This document shows positions 20,101 through 28,400 of a stretch of DNA of 64,000 nt, one piece after another. Numbering within the stretch: position 1 is the first letter of the stretch; the number at the start of each line of letters is the position of its first letter. Origin of the DNA: Brevibacillus brevis NBRC 100599 (GTDB lineage Bacteria > Bacillota > Bacilli > Brevibacillales > Brevibacillaceae); the NCBI RefSeq assembly GCF_000010165.1, contig NC_012491.1:3355501-3419500 (forward strand), in the 5' to 3' direction. The notes beneath the pieces were generated by a model. The model searched no databases and was not told where the DNA came from. It saw nothing but the letters and a program-made list of their open reading frames with translations. The translations under genes and the position numbers were made by a program.

Positions 20101-22761
20101 AAACGGGTATACTTCTTGGAACTCTTTTTCTGCATCTGCGAGAGACGATTGCTCACCGTCCGTAAACAGATAGGTGACATCTTGTTTCTCAATTTTCGGC
20201 AGCAATAAGCGAGTAAGACCGCTGGAACCGCCTCCGAGCTCCAGAATTCGAACGGGACGGCTAAACGAATGGATGTATTGAGCAATGGTTTCCACTGCCA
20301 TAAGTCCAGAAGGGTTTCCAAGAGTAATGCGATCCGCATACGACTTATATAAGTCAGAAGAACCGTCGTTCGTCACGAATACGTCTTGCCCCGTCATGCT
20401 CGTTGAGTAATGGGCAAAACACGCTTTCAATTGAGAGAACGTATCATGCTCATTTGGATAGCGATCCAGACAATCCTGATAAAACGCTTCCGCATCAAGA
20501 CCCTCTGCATGTGCAGTTAGACGGTATGTCCCTTCAACGGGTTCAACCAGGGAGGCTTTAACGACAAGTTCAAGCATGACTTGGAAGAAGTGTTCATTTT
20601 TTCCATCGAACCTTACAGCTTCACCCAATTCTTCCAGCGAATACGTTTGCGTCTGCTTGTGGAAAGCGCCTAGTTGCTTGAAGCATTCAAGCGATAACAA
20701 GCCGGAATAAAAAGTTTCATCCTCTTCCAAACTCGTTTGCTTTTGGACATTCACCTGAGTCAGTAACATTTCTCCAAAAGTAAAGAAGGTGGAAGCAATT
20801 TTATGCACATCAGCAGTTTCGTTCTCTTGAGCCGCTACAGATGCTACAGCATTGGACTGCTCAACCATGTTGTTTGCGGGTTGATCCGTTTGCACCCAGT
20901 GACGGGTTTTGGCAAAGCTATAGGTTGGTAAAGGTACCTTTTTCCATTTGACTGGACGGTAGTATTCAAGCCAATTGATTGGCACTCCTCGTACGTACTG
21001 TTTTGCCATTTCTACAGGGTCAGAGCTGTCTATTTGCATGCTGATCGGCGATGAACTTTCCCCACGGGAATTCAGTACTCCGTAGAACACCTGGTTCCCA
21101 TCAACAAGCGGAGCACCGTCCTCCATCCGTTCTCCCGCGCACAGGCAATGGATCTTCTGCAAAAAGTCCTCTTTGCTGTTGATAACGAAGGCAAGGCGAT
21201 ACCGATAGTGTCCGCGCCCCATATTAGCAGTAGCGCACATATCCAAAAGGGAATGCTCAGAAGGTCCTGATAAAAATGTTTGGTATTTCTCGAGCAAATC
21301 CCAGAGCGACTCACTTGTTTTGGCAGATAACGTAATGAGGTAATTGCCAGATTCTGAACCGGCTATCGCCTCGCGCCCAGGAGGCTCTTCCAAGATGACG
21401 TGGGCGTTTGTCCCGCTCAGGCCGAATGCGCTTATCCCGGCTCTCCTCACAGGCTGGTCAGCCTCTACATCCCAAGCCTTTAACACATCATTTATATAAA
21501 CAGGCGAATCAATAAAAGGAATTAAGGTATTCGGCCGTTTCACATGCAGCGTCGGCGGAATCTGGCGATGCTTCATCATCAGAACTGTTTTAATGATCCC
21601 AGCCACACCTGATGCCGCTATCGTATGCCCGATATTACTTTTAACCGAGCCTATTGCGCAAAATTGCTTGCGTTTTGAAACTTTCTGAAAGGCATGCATG
21701 ATCCCCTCAATCTCGACAGGGTCGCCTAATCTAGTCCCGGTCCCATGTGCCTCAATATAGGAGATGCTCTCTGGATTGATTCGCGCCCGCTCCCATGTTG
21801 TTCGCAACAAAGCAGACTGAGAAATCGCATTGGGCGCAGTAATGCTGGTAGAACGGCCATCACAATTGACCGCTGTGCTTTTGATCACGGCATGGATATA
21901 GTCATTGTCTCTAACTGCTTGATCGTATGACTTCAAAAGAACAGCCCCAAGACCTTCTCCCCACACGGTTCCATCAGCAAAGTCATCAAAAGCTTTGGTT
22001 TTGCGATCTACGGAAACGATGCCAAAGTCCGTATCTTGTTGAATCGGAAACAGGGAAAGGTTAACTCCACCTACGAGAGCCATTCGACAATCGTTATTTC
22101 CAATGGCCTGACATGCTTGGTGCAGAGCGACCAAGGAGGAAGAGCAAGATGTATTAATCAGTTGGCTCGGACCTGATAAATTCAGCAAATAGGAAATCCG
22201 GGAAGCGATAATTGCTGCAACGTTGCCAGCCAGCGAGGACGAATCAACGTTTTTCAGCACACGCTGGTATTGTGATTCATTGTCACAATATCCTAGAAAT
22301 ACGCCGGTAGGAGAACCGCTGATCATCTTCTCGCTATACCCGGCATGTTCAAATGTTTCCCAAGCCAACTCGAGAAACATCCGTTGATAAGGATCCATGG
22401 TTCGAGCCTCAGCAGGTGATATCTCGAAAAACGCGTGATCAAATAAATCCACATGTTCGAGATAACCCATCCGCTCATACTGAAAATCTGTGTCGTTAAA
22501 AAATTCTCTCGCGACCCTCTCGACATCTGGACGCCTAGCAGCCGGGATATCACTGATCGAATCGTGCCCCTGTTTCAAATTGTTCCAGTATTCTTCGAGG
22601 CTGTTGGCTCCAGGAAAACGACAAGCCATACCGATGATTGCGATATCTTGGCGCGTATTTACGTTGGCAGAGGACAATTCTTTCAGCAAAGGAAGTGCTT
22701 CCTTTTCATGCAATCGATGAGCTGCCACTTGCTCCAAGATGTATTTTTTTAGCAAACTCAT
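14104..22761 (-). CDS. hybrid PKS-NRPS: KS-MT-KR-T-C-A(Gly)-T-half C
   Basis: 2885 aa. In order: KS (about 38-460; TSCSSSLVAL, EAHGTGT, NIGHT), a C-methyltransferase-like domain (about 760-1000; ILELGGGSSGLTR), KR (about 1250-1460; YLIAGGTGKLG, SSLASIWGG, YVSSN), carrier (FRLGGDSLLAI), active C domain (FDMHHIISDGVS), A domain, carrier (FQIGGNSLLLV) and about 200 residues resembling only the C-terminal lobe of a C domain. The A-domain pocket reads D-I-L-Q-L-G-L-I-W, the textbook glycine code. No AT, so malonate is loaded in trans. The PKS half would extend the amino acid from the preceding subunit by two carbons and reduce the ketone, then Gly is added. No thioesterase. ATG at 22761 is one base after the previous stop. 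Confidence 0.88.
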   Translation of the reverse strand: MSLLKKYILEQVAAHRLHEKEALPLLKELSSANVNTRQDIAIIGMACRFPGANSLEEYWNNLKQGHDSISDIPAARRPDVERVAREFFNDTDFQYERMGYLEHVDLFDHAFFEISPAEARTMDPYQRMFLELAWETFEHAGYSEKMISGSPTGVFLGYCDNESQYQRVLKNVDSSSLAGNVAAIIASRISYLLNLSGPSQLINTSCSSSLVALHQACQAIGNNDCRMALVGGVNLSLFPIQQDTDFGIVSVDRKTKAFDDFADGTVWGEGLGAVLLKSYDQAVRDNDYIHAVIKSTAVNCDGRSTSITAPNAISQSALLRTTWERARINPESISYIEAHGTGTRLGDPVEIEGIMHAFQKVSKRKQFCAIGSVKSNIGHTIAASGVAGIIKTVLMMKHRQIPPTLHVKRPNTLIPFIDSPVYINDVLKAWDVEADQPVRRAGISAFGLSGTNAHVILEEPPGREAIAGSESGNYLITLSAKTSESLWDLLEKYQTFLSGPSEHSLLDMCATANMGRGHYRYRLAFVINSKEDFLQKIHCLCAGERMEDGAPLVDGNQVFYGVLNSRGESSSPISMQIDSSDPVEMAKQYVRGVPINWLEYYRPVKWKKVPLPTYSFAKTRHWVQTDQPANNMVEQSNAVASVAAQENETADVHKIASTFFTFGEMLLTQVNVQKQTSLEEDETFYSGLLSLECFKQLGAFHKQTQTYSLEELGEAVRFDGKNEHFFQVMLELVVKASLVEPVEGTYRLTAHAEGLDAEAFYQDCLDRYPNEHDTFSQLKACFAHYSTSMTGQDVFVTNDGSSDLYKSYADRITLGNPSGLMAVETIAQYIHSFSRPVRILELGGGSSGLTRLLLPKIEKQDVTYLFTDGEQSSLADAEKEFQEVYPFVQFRLFNMEQTPAEQGFDLHAYDVIIANNAIHRTKDVRASLSIVHQLLAEQGVLFAIELVKNRSTANVIGGLAADWWQHEDTELRPQGRLMDPLRWEKALRDTNYQSVAIYPSSTAMGDLSDSALLIGHSAYTPQEYREWLYQIHWQTKELITNQQTQRPGIWLVLQDEGGVGETLADAMSSDGHEVFRLRSGEAFASVSSHEFILDPSQPADLRRVFESLGDKKERLTGIIHLWSLTSGVQQPNDLRQLEALESAQPLGVYSLYHLTQALLELDLKQVLDLRIVSNYAQAVDENGPVFPEKAPLFGLAKVISQENPKLQCFSLDLATEGRSTSQLVGQLLAEIRCNRDDTLVAYRGNRIVPEMNRCDIDKVPKRPVEIRENGVYLIAGGTGKLGLAFSKYLAAQKNVTLVLINRSPLPPNHEWQARLQHPDCSAAEARKLKALLELEEMGAQVVCYAADVSDRQQMEDISEQVRARYGPINGIIQSAAHITFETIQKKKFSDFQNGLKAKLAGTVILDQIAEPEHLDFFVIFSSLASIWGGATGSDYVSSNCFLDAYSAARSRTGRPTIALNWYAFEGITGPGFIGYMPMDGAIQAFAASLSCQAEHLIIGQFDLQVLKEWAPSLKVKLGDSIFASEKSRKEREVPTEVTMQNRVVLSGREEGDHYTSLELALGQIWSDVLGYTELSIDDDFFRLGGDSLLAIGIVSRVSKQMQKEITITNLFQTPTIRQLAVLMAPNEETAVSAIPVAEYREAYPATSSQQRIYVLEQMQEGAVAYNIPTVMMLEGELDKEAFERAFISLVQRHESLRTSFSIVDGALMQTVQPSVDFTLAYSEVDENDAKRTVEQFIRPFDLSKAPLVRGMLIRIDVNKHLLLFDMHHIISDGVSINILIREFFQLYQGLELPELRIQYKDYSVWQTEQLGNGVLAAQEKFWQGELDGELPVLNLPTDYPRPSVQSFDGDVLTFEIPQEMTQKILALAKNNGATLYMTLLGALSIMLSKYAGEEDIIIGSPVAGRHHADLENIVGVFLNTLAMRNFPRSDRTVADFLQEVKERALAALSHADYPFEMLVDRLTLPKDTARNPLFDVMFILQNTGDAKGSMSANGLTLSPYPFEQRSAQFDLTFDIIEREQRLIVDIEYSNKLFSKETIASMSTHFQKILEQMVEDPEQLIGKMSMLAAEERMLLIDQWNDTSLEYSREKTVVQLFEEVAEKHPNALAVSCGDEKVTYAELNKRANQVARLMKQHGVTADTCVGLLTNRSVEMMVGLMAILKAGAAFVPIDPHYPEERISYVLENSMTPLVLTHDSLAEKQWGSVVRVDVNDPRIETEDDSNLPPQATPGDLAYVIYTSGSTGKPKGVMVEHGNLMSFCSGIGEHIDFASADKMLAVTTISFDIFLLETIVPLTKGMTVVIATEQQQADPQVLKELILQEEITFLQLTPSRLQLMLEEKSNLHALDSLKAILIGGEALSKSLFQRLRTQTKARLYNLYGPTETTIWSTVQDLTDAEEVTIGAPLPNTQVYILDEHLQVQPMKINGDLYIAGDGVTRGYFGQPTLTAERYIPNPFQPGQRMYKTGDLARWMPDGRIEYVGRSDFQCKVRGYRIELGEIETALSQHPDITEAVVSVRDTASNPYLAAYYMAKRTLDSDELRAMLSKSLPDYMIPHFYTHMNMWPLTPNGKLDRKSLPEPDSLQDKHIEYQAPATRLEEQVAGIWQEVLKREMVGMQDNFFQIGGNSLLLVQVHAKLEQLYPGRVRIADLFAHPTLSSLTNFLKNTALDLADEQGESDTATYWLKELDRVSLIELSPEYWASGEANVDTSWVQFSLIDDLFENVQQVSQMEAVEVRDVLLSMYLYLMAELTGQQDLYMEVAVARELQMNVYPFRVNMSEVNTFFDLFKQVQHKRQFIEKLTGDASLWLEKLRIERNDGTIIPLFGGVNAFTDASFTHHEHELAFWIKEGNNVIDIVCAFDPKCLRAEKVTEMTQDYQQLLKMLVNEYMT

Positions 22762-22762
22762 C

Positions 22763-25453
22763 TTAATTCCCCTTCCTTTTATCGATCAGCTCGGCACCCA
22801 TGTCTACGGAGAGAACTCCCTCCTTGACCTCCCTCAGCAATTCCAGAAGGGATTCATCATCATCGCTTTGATCTTCCATCGATGCAAACTGATCCTGTTT
22901 TCTTTGTTCGAGAAAATCCACAAACATGGCAATCGTATAGTAGGAAAACAAATGCGCGACGCTAATCTCGCTATCCACTAGTTTTACAATTTGTGCATGC
23001 ATTTTAAGCAACAGCAAGGAATTTCCTCCCAGCTGGAAGAAGCTGTCGTGTACCCCCACTTTTTCGATTCCCAAGATTTCTTTCCAGATCGTAACCAGCT
23101 GTTCTTCCTTCTCGTTTCGTGGGGCTACATATTCAGCATCGGACGCCTGTTGTTCATCCACTTCAGGCAATAGCTTGCGATTGATCTTGCCCCCTGCTGT
23201 CAAAGGCATTTTTTCAATGCTGACAAAAAAGGATGGGATCATGTGATCGGGAAGCCGTTCGCTGAGATAACCGCGCAGGTCACTTGCGGTCAATTCCTCG
23301 GCATTTGCCACGTAGTACGCGCACAATCGAGCCTTCTCTTCTTGAAAAAGCACGGCACACTCTTTTACTAGCGGGTGGGACAATAGCACCTCATCAATCT
23401 CGCCCAGCTCAATTCTGTGCCCGCGTACTTTTACTTGATGATCGATGCGACCGCAGAACTTGATATTGCCATTCGGCAGATAACGCCCAAGGTCTCCTGT
23501 CCGATAAAGCTCTTGATAACCAATTTCCGGATAAGGGTTGTCAACAAAGCTGGCTGCTGTTTTCTCGGGATCGTGCAAGTAACCGTGCCCCAAGCACAAG
23601 CCTGTTATATATATCTCCCCTTGATGTCCGGCCGGAACAAGTTTGCGATTTGAATCCAGCAGCAAAATTTTCGTATTGGCTATCGGTTTTCCAATCGGGA
23701 TCGGTCCCTCATGGGTATGATCGATCTCAAAGTAGATGACACCAATAGACGTCTCCGTCGGACCGTACAGATTCGTGATACGAACGTGGGAAAACCGCTG
23801 AAGAAACAGATGCACAGTGTGAGCGGTGATTTCCTCTCCCCCCAAGATCAGGTGGCGAATCGAAGAAAGTGAATCGTGTATGTCCATCCGTGTTTCCATT
23901 TGATCCACCAGCAGATTGAACACCGACGGCACAAAGTCCGTAATTGTAATCTGATAGGTTGAAATGGCTTGCAACACTTGATCGAGCGTCATCTCGAATT
24001 CAGGAATCGGCAATACCGTACGGCCACCATGCAAGAGCGGCCAGAAGAGTTGCCAGACCGAACTGTCGTAGTGATGGGGAGTCGTCTGGAAAATGGCGTC
24101 CTGCTCTGTACAACCGTAGTGTTCATCCATCCAGCGAAACCGATTGAAAATACCGATATGAGGAACGACTGCCCCTTTTGGTTTACCAGTAGAACCAGAT
24201 GTATAGATCACGTAGATCGGATCGTCCATATCTACCTGGACATTCAAGTCCCCTTCTTCCCGGATATCATCCGCATCAACGATTACAGCACGTGTCCATT
24301 GCACGAATGACGGCTCCTGGCGTATTTCTGGTCCGATCAGCGTCACGGGACAATTCAATTCATCCAGTAGCTGCTTTTTCCGTTCGCTTGGACTTTGCAC
24401 GTCTAGCGGGACAAATGCCGCACCTGTTTTCATCACAGCTAGCAAGGAAATGACCAAATTCAAGCTACGATTCATCAAGACCGGAACATAGCTTCCTCTT
24501 CCAATGCCACTTTCCTTCAACATACGTGCAAGGCAATTGGCTTTGCCATTAAGTTGAGCGTAGGTAAGAGTTTTGTTGCCAAACACAGCAGCTGTTAGAT
24601 GAGGCGTCCGTGCTGCCTGCTCCTCGATCAGTTGATGGATCGGCTTTGGAGTAGGATGAGCAACATCCGTCTGGTTGCGGGTGTACAACAGATCTGTCCG
24701 CTCTGCTTCTGTCAACATTTCGATTGTGTGAACGAAGCGTTTAGGATCGACGACGACTTCACGAAGAATTTGTTGATAATGGCTGATCATTCGTTCGATG
24801 ACAGCCTCTTTGAACTGCTCGCCCTTATACCGTACGCGTCCGGTAATTCCAGCTTCTGTTTGCTTGCATGCGAATACTATTTGTAGGGACAGGCCTTCTA
24901 AAGCAGTAATATCTTGCATGTTTTCTAGTACGAAGGCTGTATCCAGCAGTGCCATCCGATCCGTGTCGGGTAGATCAAGCCATTGCATCATTTGCGAAAA
25001 CGGATAGTTCTGATGCTCCATTGCCTCTTTGACTAGCTGCTTACCCTCTTTCGCCACTTCTGCAAAAGTAGCTTCTTGATGCATCCGTACACGCAGCGGC
25101 AGCACCCGATTCCAAGCGTTAGGGGGAAGCGGATTCTGAAAAACGGGCGTGAGAATGATCATGTCGTCTGTCTGCTTATACCGATTCAGCATGATTTGAA
25201 ACGTCGACAGAAGGAACAGGTAGAGCTTCATCGGATGATGATCGCAATGGGCCGCAACGGCAGCGTTCAAATCATCTGGAAAGACAAACGATATTTCTTT
25301 TGTCTCCTCCTCCCCATCGCCTTCCTTCTCCGTTCCTTCGGTTGGAAGGAGGGAGAGCGTCCACTCCCCCTGTAACTTCTCTTGCCAGTACTGCTCCTCC
25401 CGGCTAAATTTCCGACTGGTTAGCAGAATGTTTTGCGAAATAGTAGTCTCCAT
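22763..25453 (-). CDS. NRPS subunit: half C-A-T with acidic C-terminal tail
   Basis: 896 aa. Residues 1-245 match only the C-terminal lobe of a condensation domain (starting at KFSREEQYWQEKL; no HHxxxDG). An A domain follows (about 265-745; YVIYTSGSTGKPKG, ELYRTGDLG) with pocket residues D-S-W-D-I-G-L-I-G, then a carrier (FFQLGGNSLLLLK) and an acidic tail (DDDESLLELLREVKEG) that may dock to the PKS subunit. The Asp at pocket position 278 suits a basic side chain. This is inference: lysine or another long diamino acid, which the next KS-KR module would turn into a diamino-hydroxy acid. The missing condensing activity is provided by the C domain ending the preceding subunit. Confidence 0.85.
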   Translation of the reverse strand: METTISQNILLTSRKFSREEQYWQEKLQGEWTLSLLPTEGTEKEGDGEEETKEISFVFPDDLNAAVAAHCDHHPMKLYLFLLSTFQIMLNRYKQTDDMIILTPVFQNPLPPNAWNRVLPLRVRMHQEATFAEVAKEGKQLVKEAMEHQNYPFSQMMQWLDLPDTDRMALLDTAFVLENMQDITALEGLSLQIVFACKQTEAGITGRVRYKGEQFKEAVIERMISHYQQILREVVVDPKRFVHTIEMLTEAERTDLLYTRNQTDVAHPTPKPIHQLIEEQAARTPHLTAAVFGNKTLTYAQLNGKANCLARMLKESGIGRGSYVPVLMNRSLNLVISLLAVMKTGAAFVPLDVQSPSERKKQLLDELNCPVTLIGPEIRQEPSFVQWTRAVIVDADDIREEGDLNVQVDMDDPIYVIYTSGSTGKPKGAVVPHIGIFNRFRWMDEHYGCTEQDAIFQTTPHHYDSSVWQLFWPLLHGGRTVLPIPEFEMTLDQVLQAISTYQITITDFVPSVFNLLVDQMETRMDIHDSLSSIRHLILGGEEITAHTVHLFLQRFSHVRITNLYGPTETSIGVIYFEIDHTHEGPIPIGKPIANTKILLLDSNRKLVPAGHQGEIYITGLCLGHGYLHDPEKTAASFVDNPYPEIGYQELYRTGDLGRYLPNGNIKFCGRIDHQVKVRGHRIELGEIDEVLLSHPLVKECAVLFQEEKARLCAYYVANAEELTASDLRGYLSERLPDHMIPSFFVSIEKMPLTAGGKINRKLLPEVDEQQASDAEYVAPRNEKEEQLVTIWKEILGIEKVGVHDSFFQLGGNSLLLLKMHAQIVKLVDSEISVAHLFSYYTIAMFVDFLEQRKQDQFASMEDQSDDDESLLELLREVKEGVLSVDMGAELIDKRKGN

Positions 25454-25483
25454 ATGCCCTCCCCCTCTTACTCACCGCTTGCT

Positions 25484-28400
25484 CTAAAATTCAAAATCCC
25501 AATCGACGCCCTGTGCTTGAATAAGGGCTACCTCACGGGTCAATTCAAAGTCTTGCAGGAGGCGCTGCGGATCTTCCATCACCTGCTGCAACAAGCTTTT
25601 GAAGTCACTGACAAACTGTTCCATCGTATCTCTTCGGAACAGATCACTGCGGTAATCCAGCTTACATATAAGTCTGTCGAAAACGGGATAAGCCGCCAGA
25701 TGAAGATCAAGTTTAGCCGTATTGTTTTGCAGTGGATAGTTTTTGACGATCATGTCCTCAAGCTCTAGTTCCCCTTCCGGATTGTCCATGTTTTGCAGGA
25801 CGAAAATCGTATCAAAAAGGGGTTGACGACCTGTATTTGGCTCAAGACCAAGAGTCTTGACAAACAGATCAATCGGGTAATCCGCTTGTTCAAAAGAGGC
25901 TAGCGTATGCTCGCGGACCTCCGCAAGAAACTCGCGATAGGTTTTCTCGCCTTTTGGATAATTGCGGAGGGGAATGGTATTGATAAACATCCCAATGACT
26001 TCATCAAACTCTGCAAATTTACGCCCAGCTACAGGAGTGCCGACAACGATATCCTCCTGGCCGCTGTATTTTGCAAGCAATATGTTGTAAACCGACAACA
26101 ACACCATGTAAAGTGTCGCATGTTCCTGCGTTGCCAGCTCCTGCAACCGCTGCCTCTCCTCTGCCGATACCTCGAACTCAATCGTTGCACCAGGATACGT
26201 AAGAGATTCTGGTCTTTCGTAATCAGTCGGAATCGATAGAAGTGGAGCGGGGCTGGTGAACAAGTCTGCCCAATAGTCAGCTTGAAGCTCCCCTGACTCA
26301 AGTGCAGATTCCTGCCAAACAGCAAACTCTTTTTGCTGAACTTCCAACGCAGGAAGTGTCACGCCTGCATAGAGACGAACAAAGTCCTCTACGAGAATAT
26401 CCATGGATACACCGTCTGAAATGATATGATGCATATCGAACAACAATAGATGCTTTTCTGGTGCAATCCTGATTAGCCCCACGCGCAGCAAAGGTGCTTG
26501 ACGCAAGTCGAATGGCCGTACAAACGTTGCCAGACTGGCCTCCAACTGCTCTTCACTTGCTTCGCTCACTTCCAAACGGAAGACTAACGAATCATGTACA
26601 ATTTGAACGACTTGCCCATCTCTATAATCAAACGAGGTACGAAGAGATTCATGGCGGTCAAGTAATCCTTGAAACGCATGTTCTACCTTTTCCCGGCTCA
26701 ACTCGCCCTCGATGAAGCGAGCAGCCGTAATGTGAAGGCTTGTGTCAGCCGGGTTTAACTGCTGAAGAATAAAGAACTTTCGCTGGGCAGCCGTAACAGG
26801 ATAGTACGATCTGGCTTCGACTGAGAATCGTCTTTTCATAATCGTCTTGTCTGATCCATCAATCACGTTTCCAAGCTCCTGAATCGTTGGGTGATTAAAC
26901 ATGGTTCGCAGTGGAAGCTGTACGCCAAACTGCTGTGCAACCTGCGCAGCCACCGCGTTGATTTTTAACGAGTGCCCCCCGAGAGCGAAGAAATTGTCCC
27001 GAGTGCTGATTGTGTTTGGATCGAGCTGTAACACATGCGCCCAGATGTGCGTGAGAGCTTTTTCCGTCTCGGTTGTCGCTGACACCAAAATAGATGTGTC
27101 TATGCGATCCTGTATGCCAGGCTTCGGCAAAGCTCCTCTATCCACTTTTCCGTTAGGGGTAAGCGGCAATACGTTTTGTTTTACATAGTGCATCGGCACC
27201 ATGTATTCAGGGAGCACAGTAAACAGATAATCACGCACATCTCGTGCGGAAAATTCCTCTTGGGGAACGACATAGGCACATAAGTACTTTGCACCCGTTT
27301 CCTCTGAAAGCGCCAAGACCACTGCATCCTTAACCGCTGGATGTCTGCGCATCACCTGTTCGATCTCACTCAATTCGATTCGGTAACCCCGAATCTTGAC
27401 TTGATTGTCCATTCTCCCGAAGTACTCAATATATCCGTCCTCCGTGATCCGGCCTACATCACCCGTTCGGTAGAGGACTTGGTAGTCTGGGTCATCTATC
27501 CAACTGGCATACGGATTTGCTACAAAGACTTTTTGTGTCCGTTCGTCATCTTTGTAGTAGCCGTAACCAACCCCCGGACCGGCCACACCTATTTCTCCTT
27601 TTACGCCTCGCGGGCAGATACACTGATTTTGATCGAGTATGTAAATATGAGTATTCTGGATCGGTATGCCGATGGGAACCACAATCTGCTGATCACTGGG
27701 CATTTCCCGAATAATGTGGTGCGTAATATCATCAGATGCTTCCGTTGGCCCGTACATATTCACCAAAGGAATTTCCGAATAGCAGGCAAACCAGCGTCGT
27801 ACCAGAGGAGCGGGCAACTCCTCTCCTGTGACTGCCATCCACCGCAGATCAGGCAAGCTACGTTCGGAGTCGGGCCATTCTTGAACGAGATCAAGCAGTA
27901 CGGAGAGCAGAGACGGTACCACCTCCGCGACGGTGACGTGGTTGGAACGGAGTACGTTATGAAGAGCCTGCGTATCCATTACCGTCTCTGTATCGATCAC
28001 CAGTACAGAGCCACCCACCAGCAGAACAGCCAGATATTGCCAAACAGATATGTCGAAGCAAAGAGAAGCTGTTTGTGTGACAAGATCATCCTCGCAGAGC
28101 GATAGATCGTTGATTTTAGCAAAAATGTGGTTTATCATTCCGCGATGGTGCACCATTACGCCTTTCGGTTGTCCAGTCGTACCCGATGTGAAGATGATAT
28201 ATGCCAAGTCTGTTCCTGCACTCTCCCGATCGATGTCCTCTCCCGAAAGTGACTCTATTAATTGATCAGATTGACCAAAAACATAGAAATACTTCAGTTC
28301 AGGTGAGGATGCTCGAATCGGCTCCAACCCATCTAGCAAGTCAGGCTGAGTGATTAACCCTGCAATCTCGCTCTTCTGCACGATATACAGGATCCGATGC

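Noticed and set aside
27341..28105. 254-codon plus-strand ORF opposite an NRPS gene
   Set aside because: It is antisense to the conserved A domain of the subunit at 25484-29467. Its length comes from the codon use of the real gene; no ribosome site or recognisable motif.
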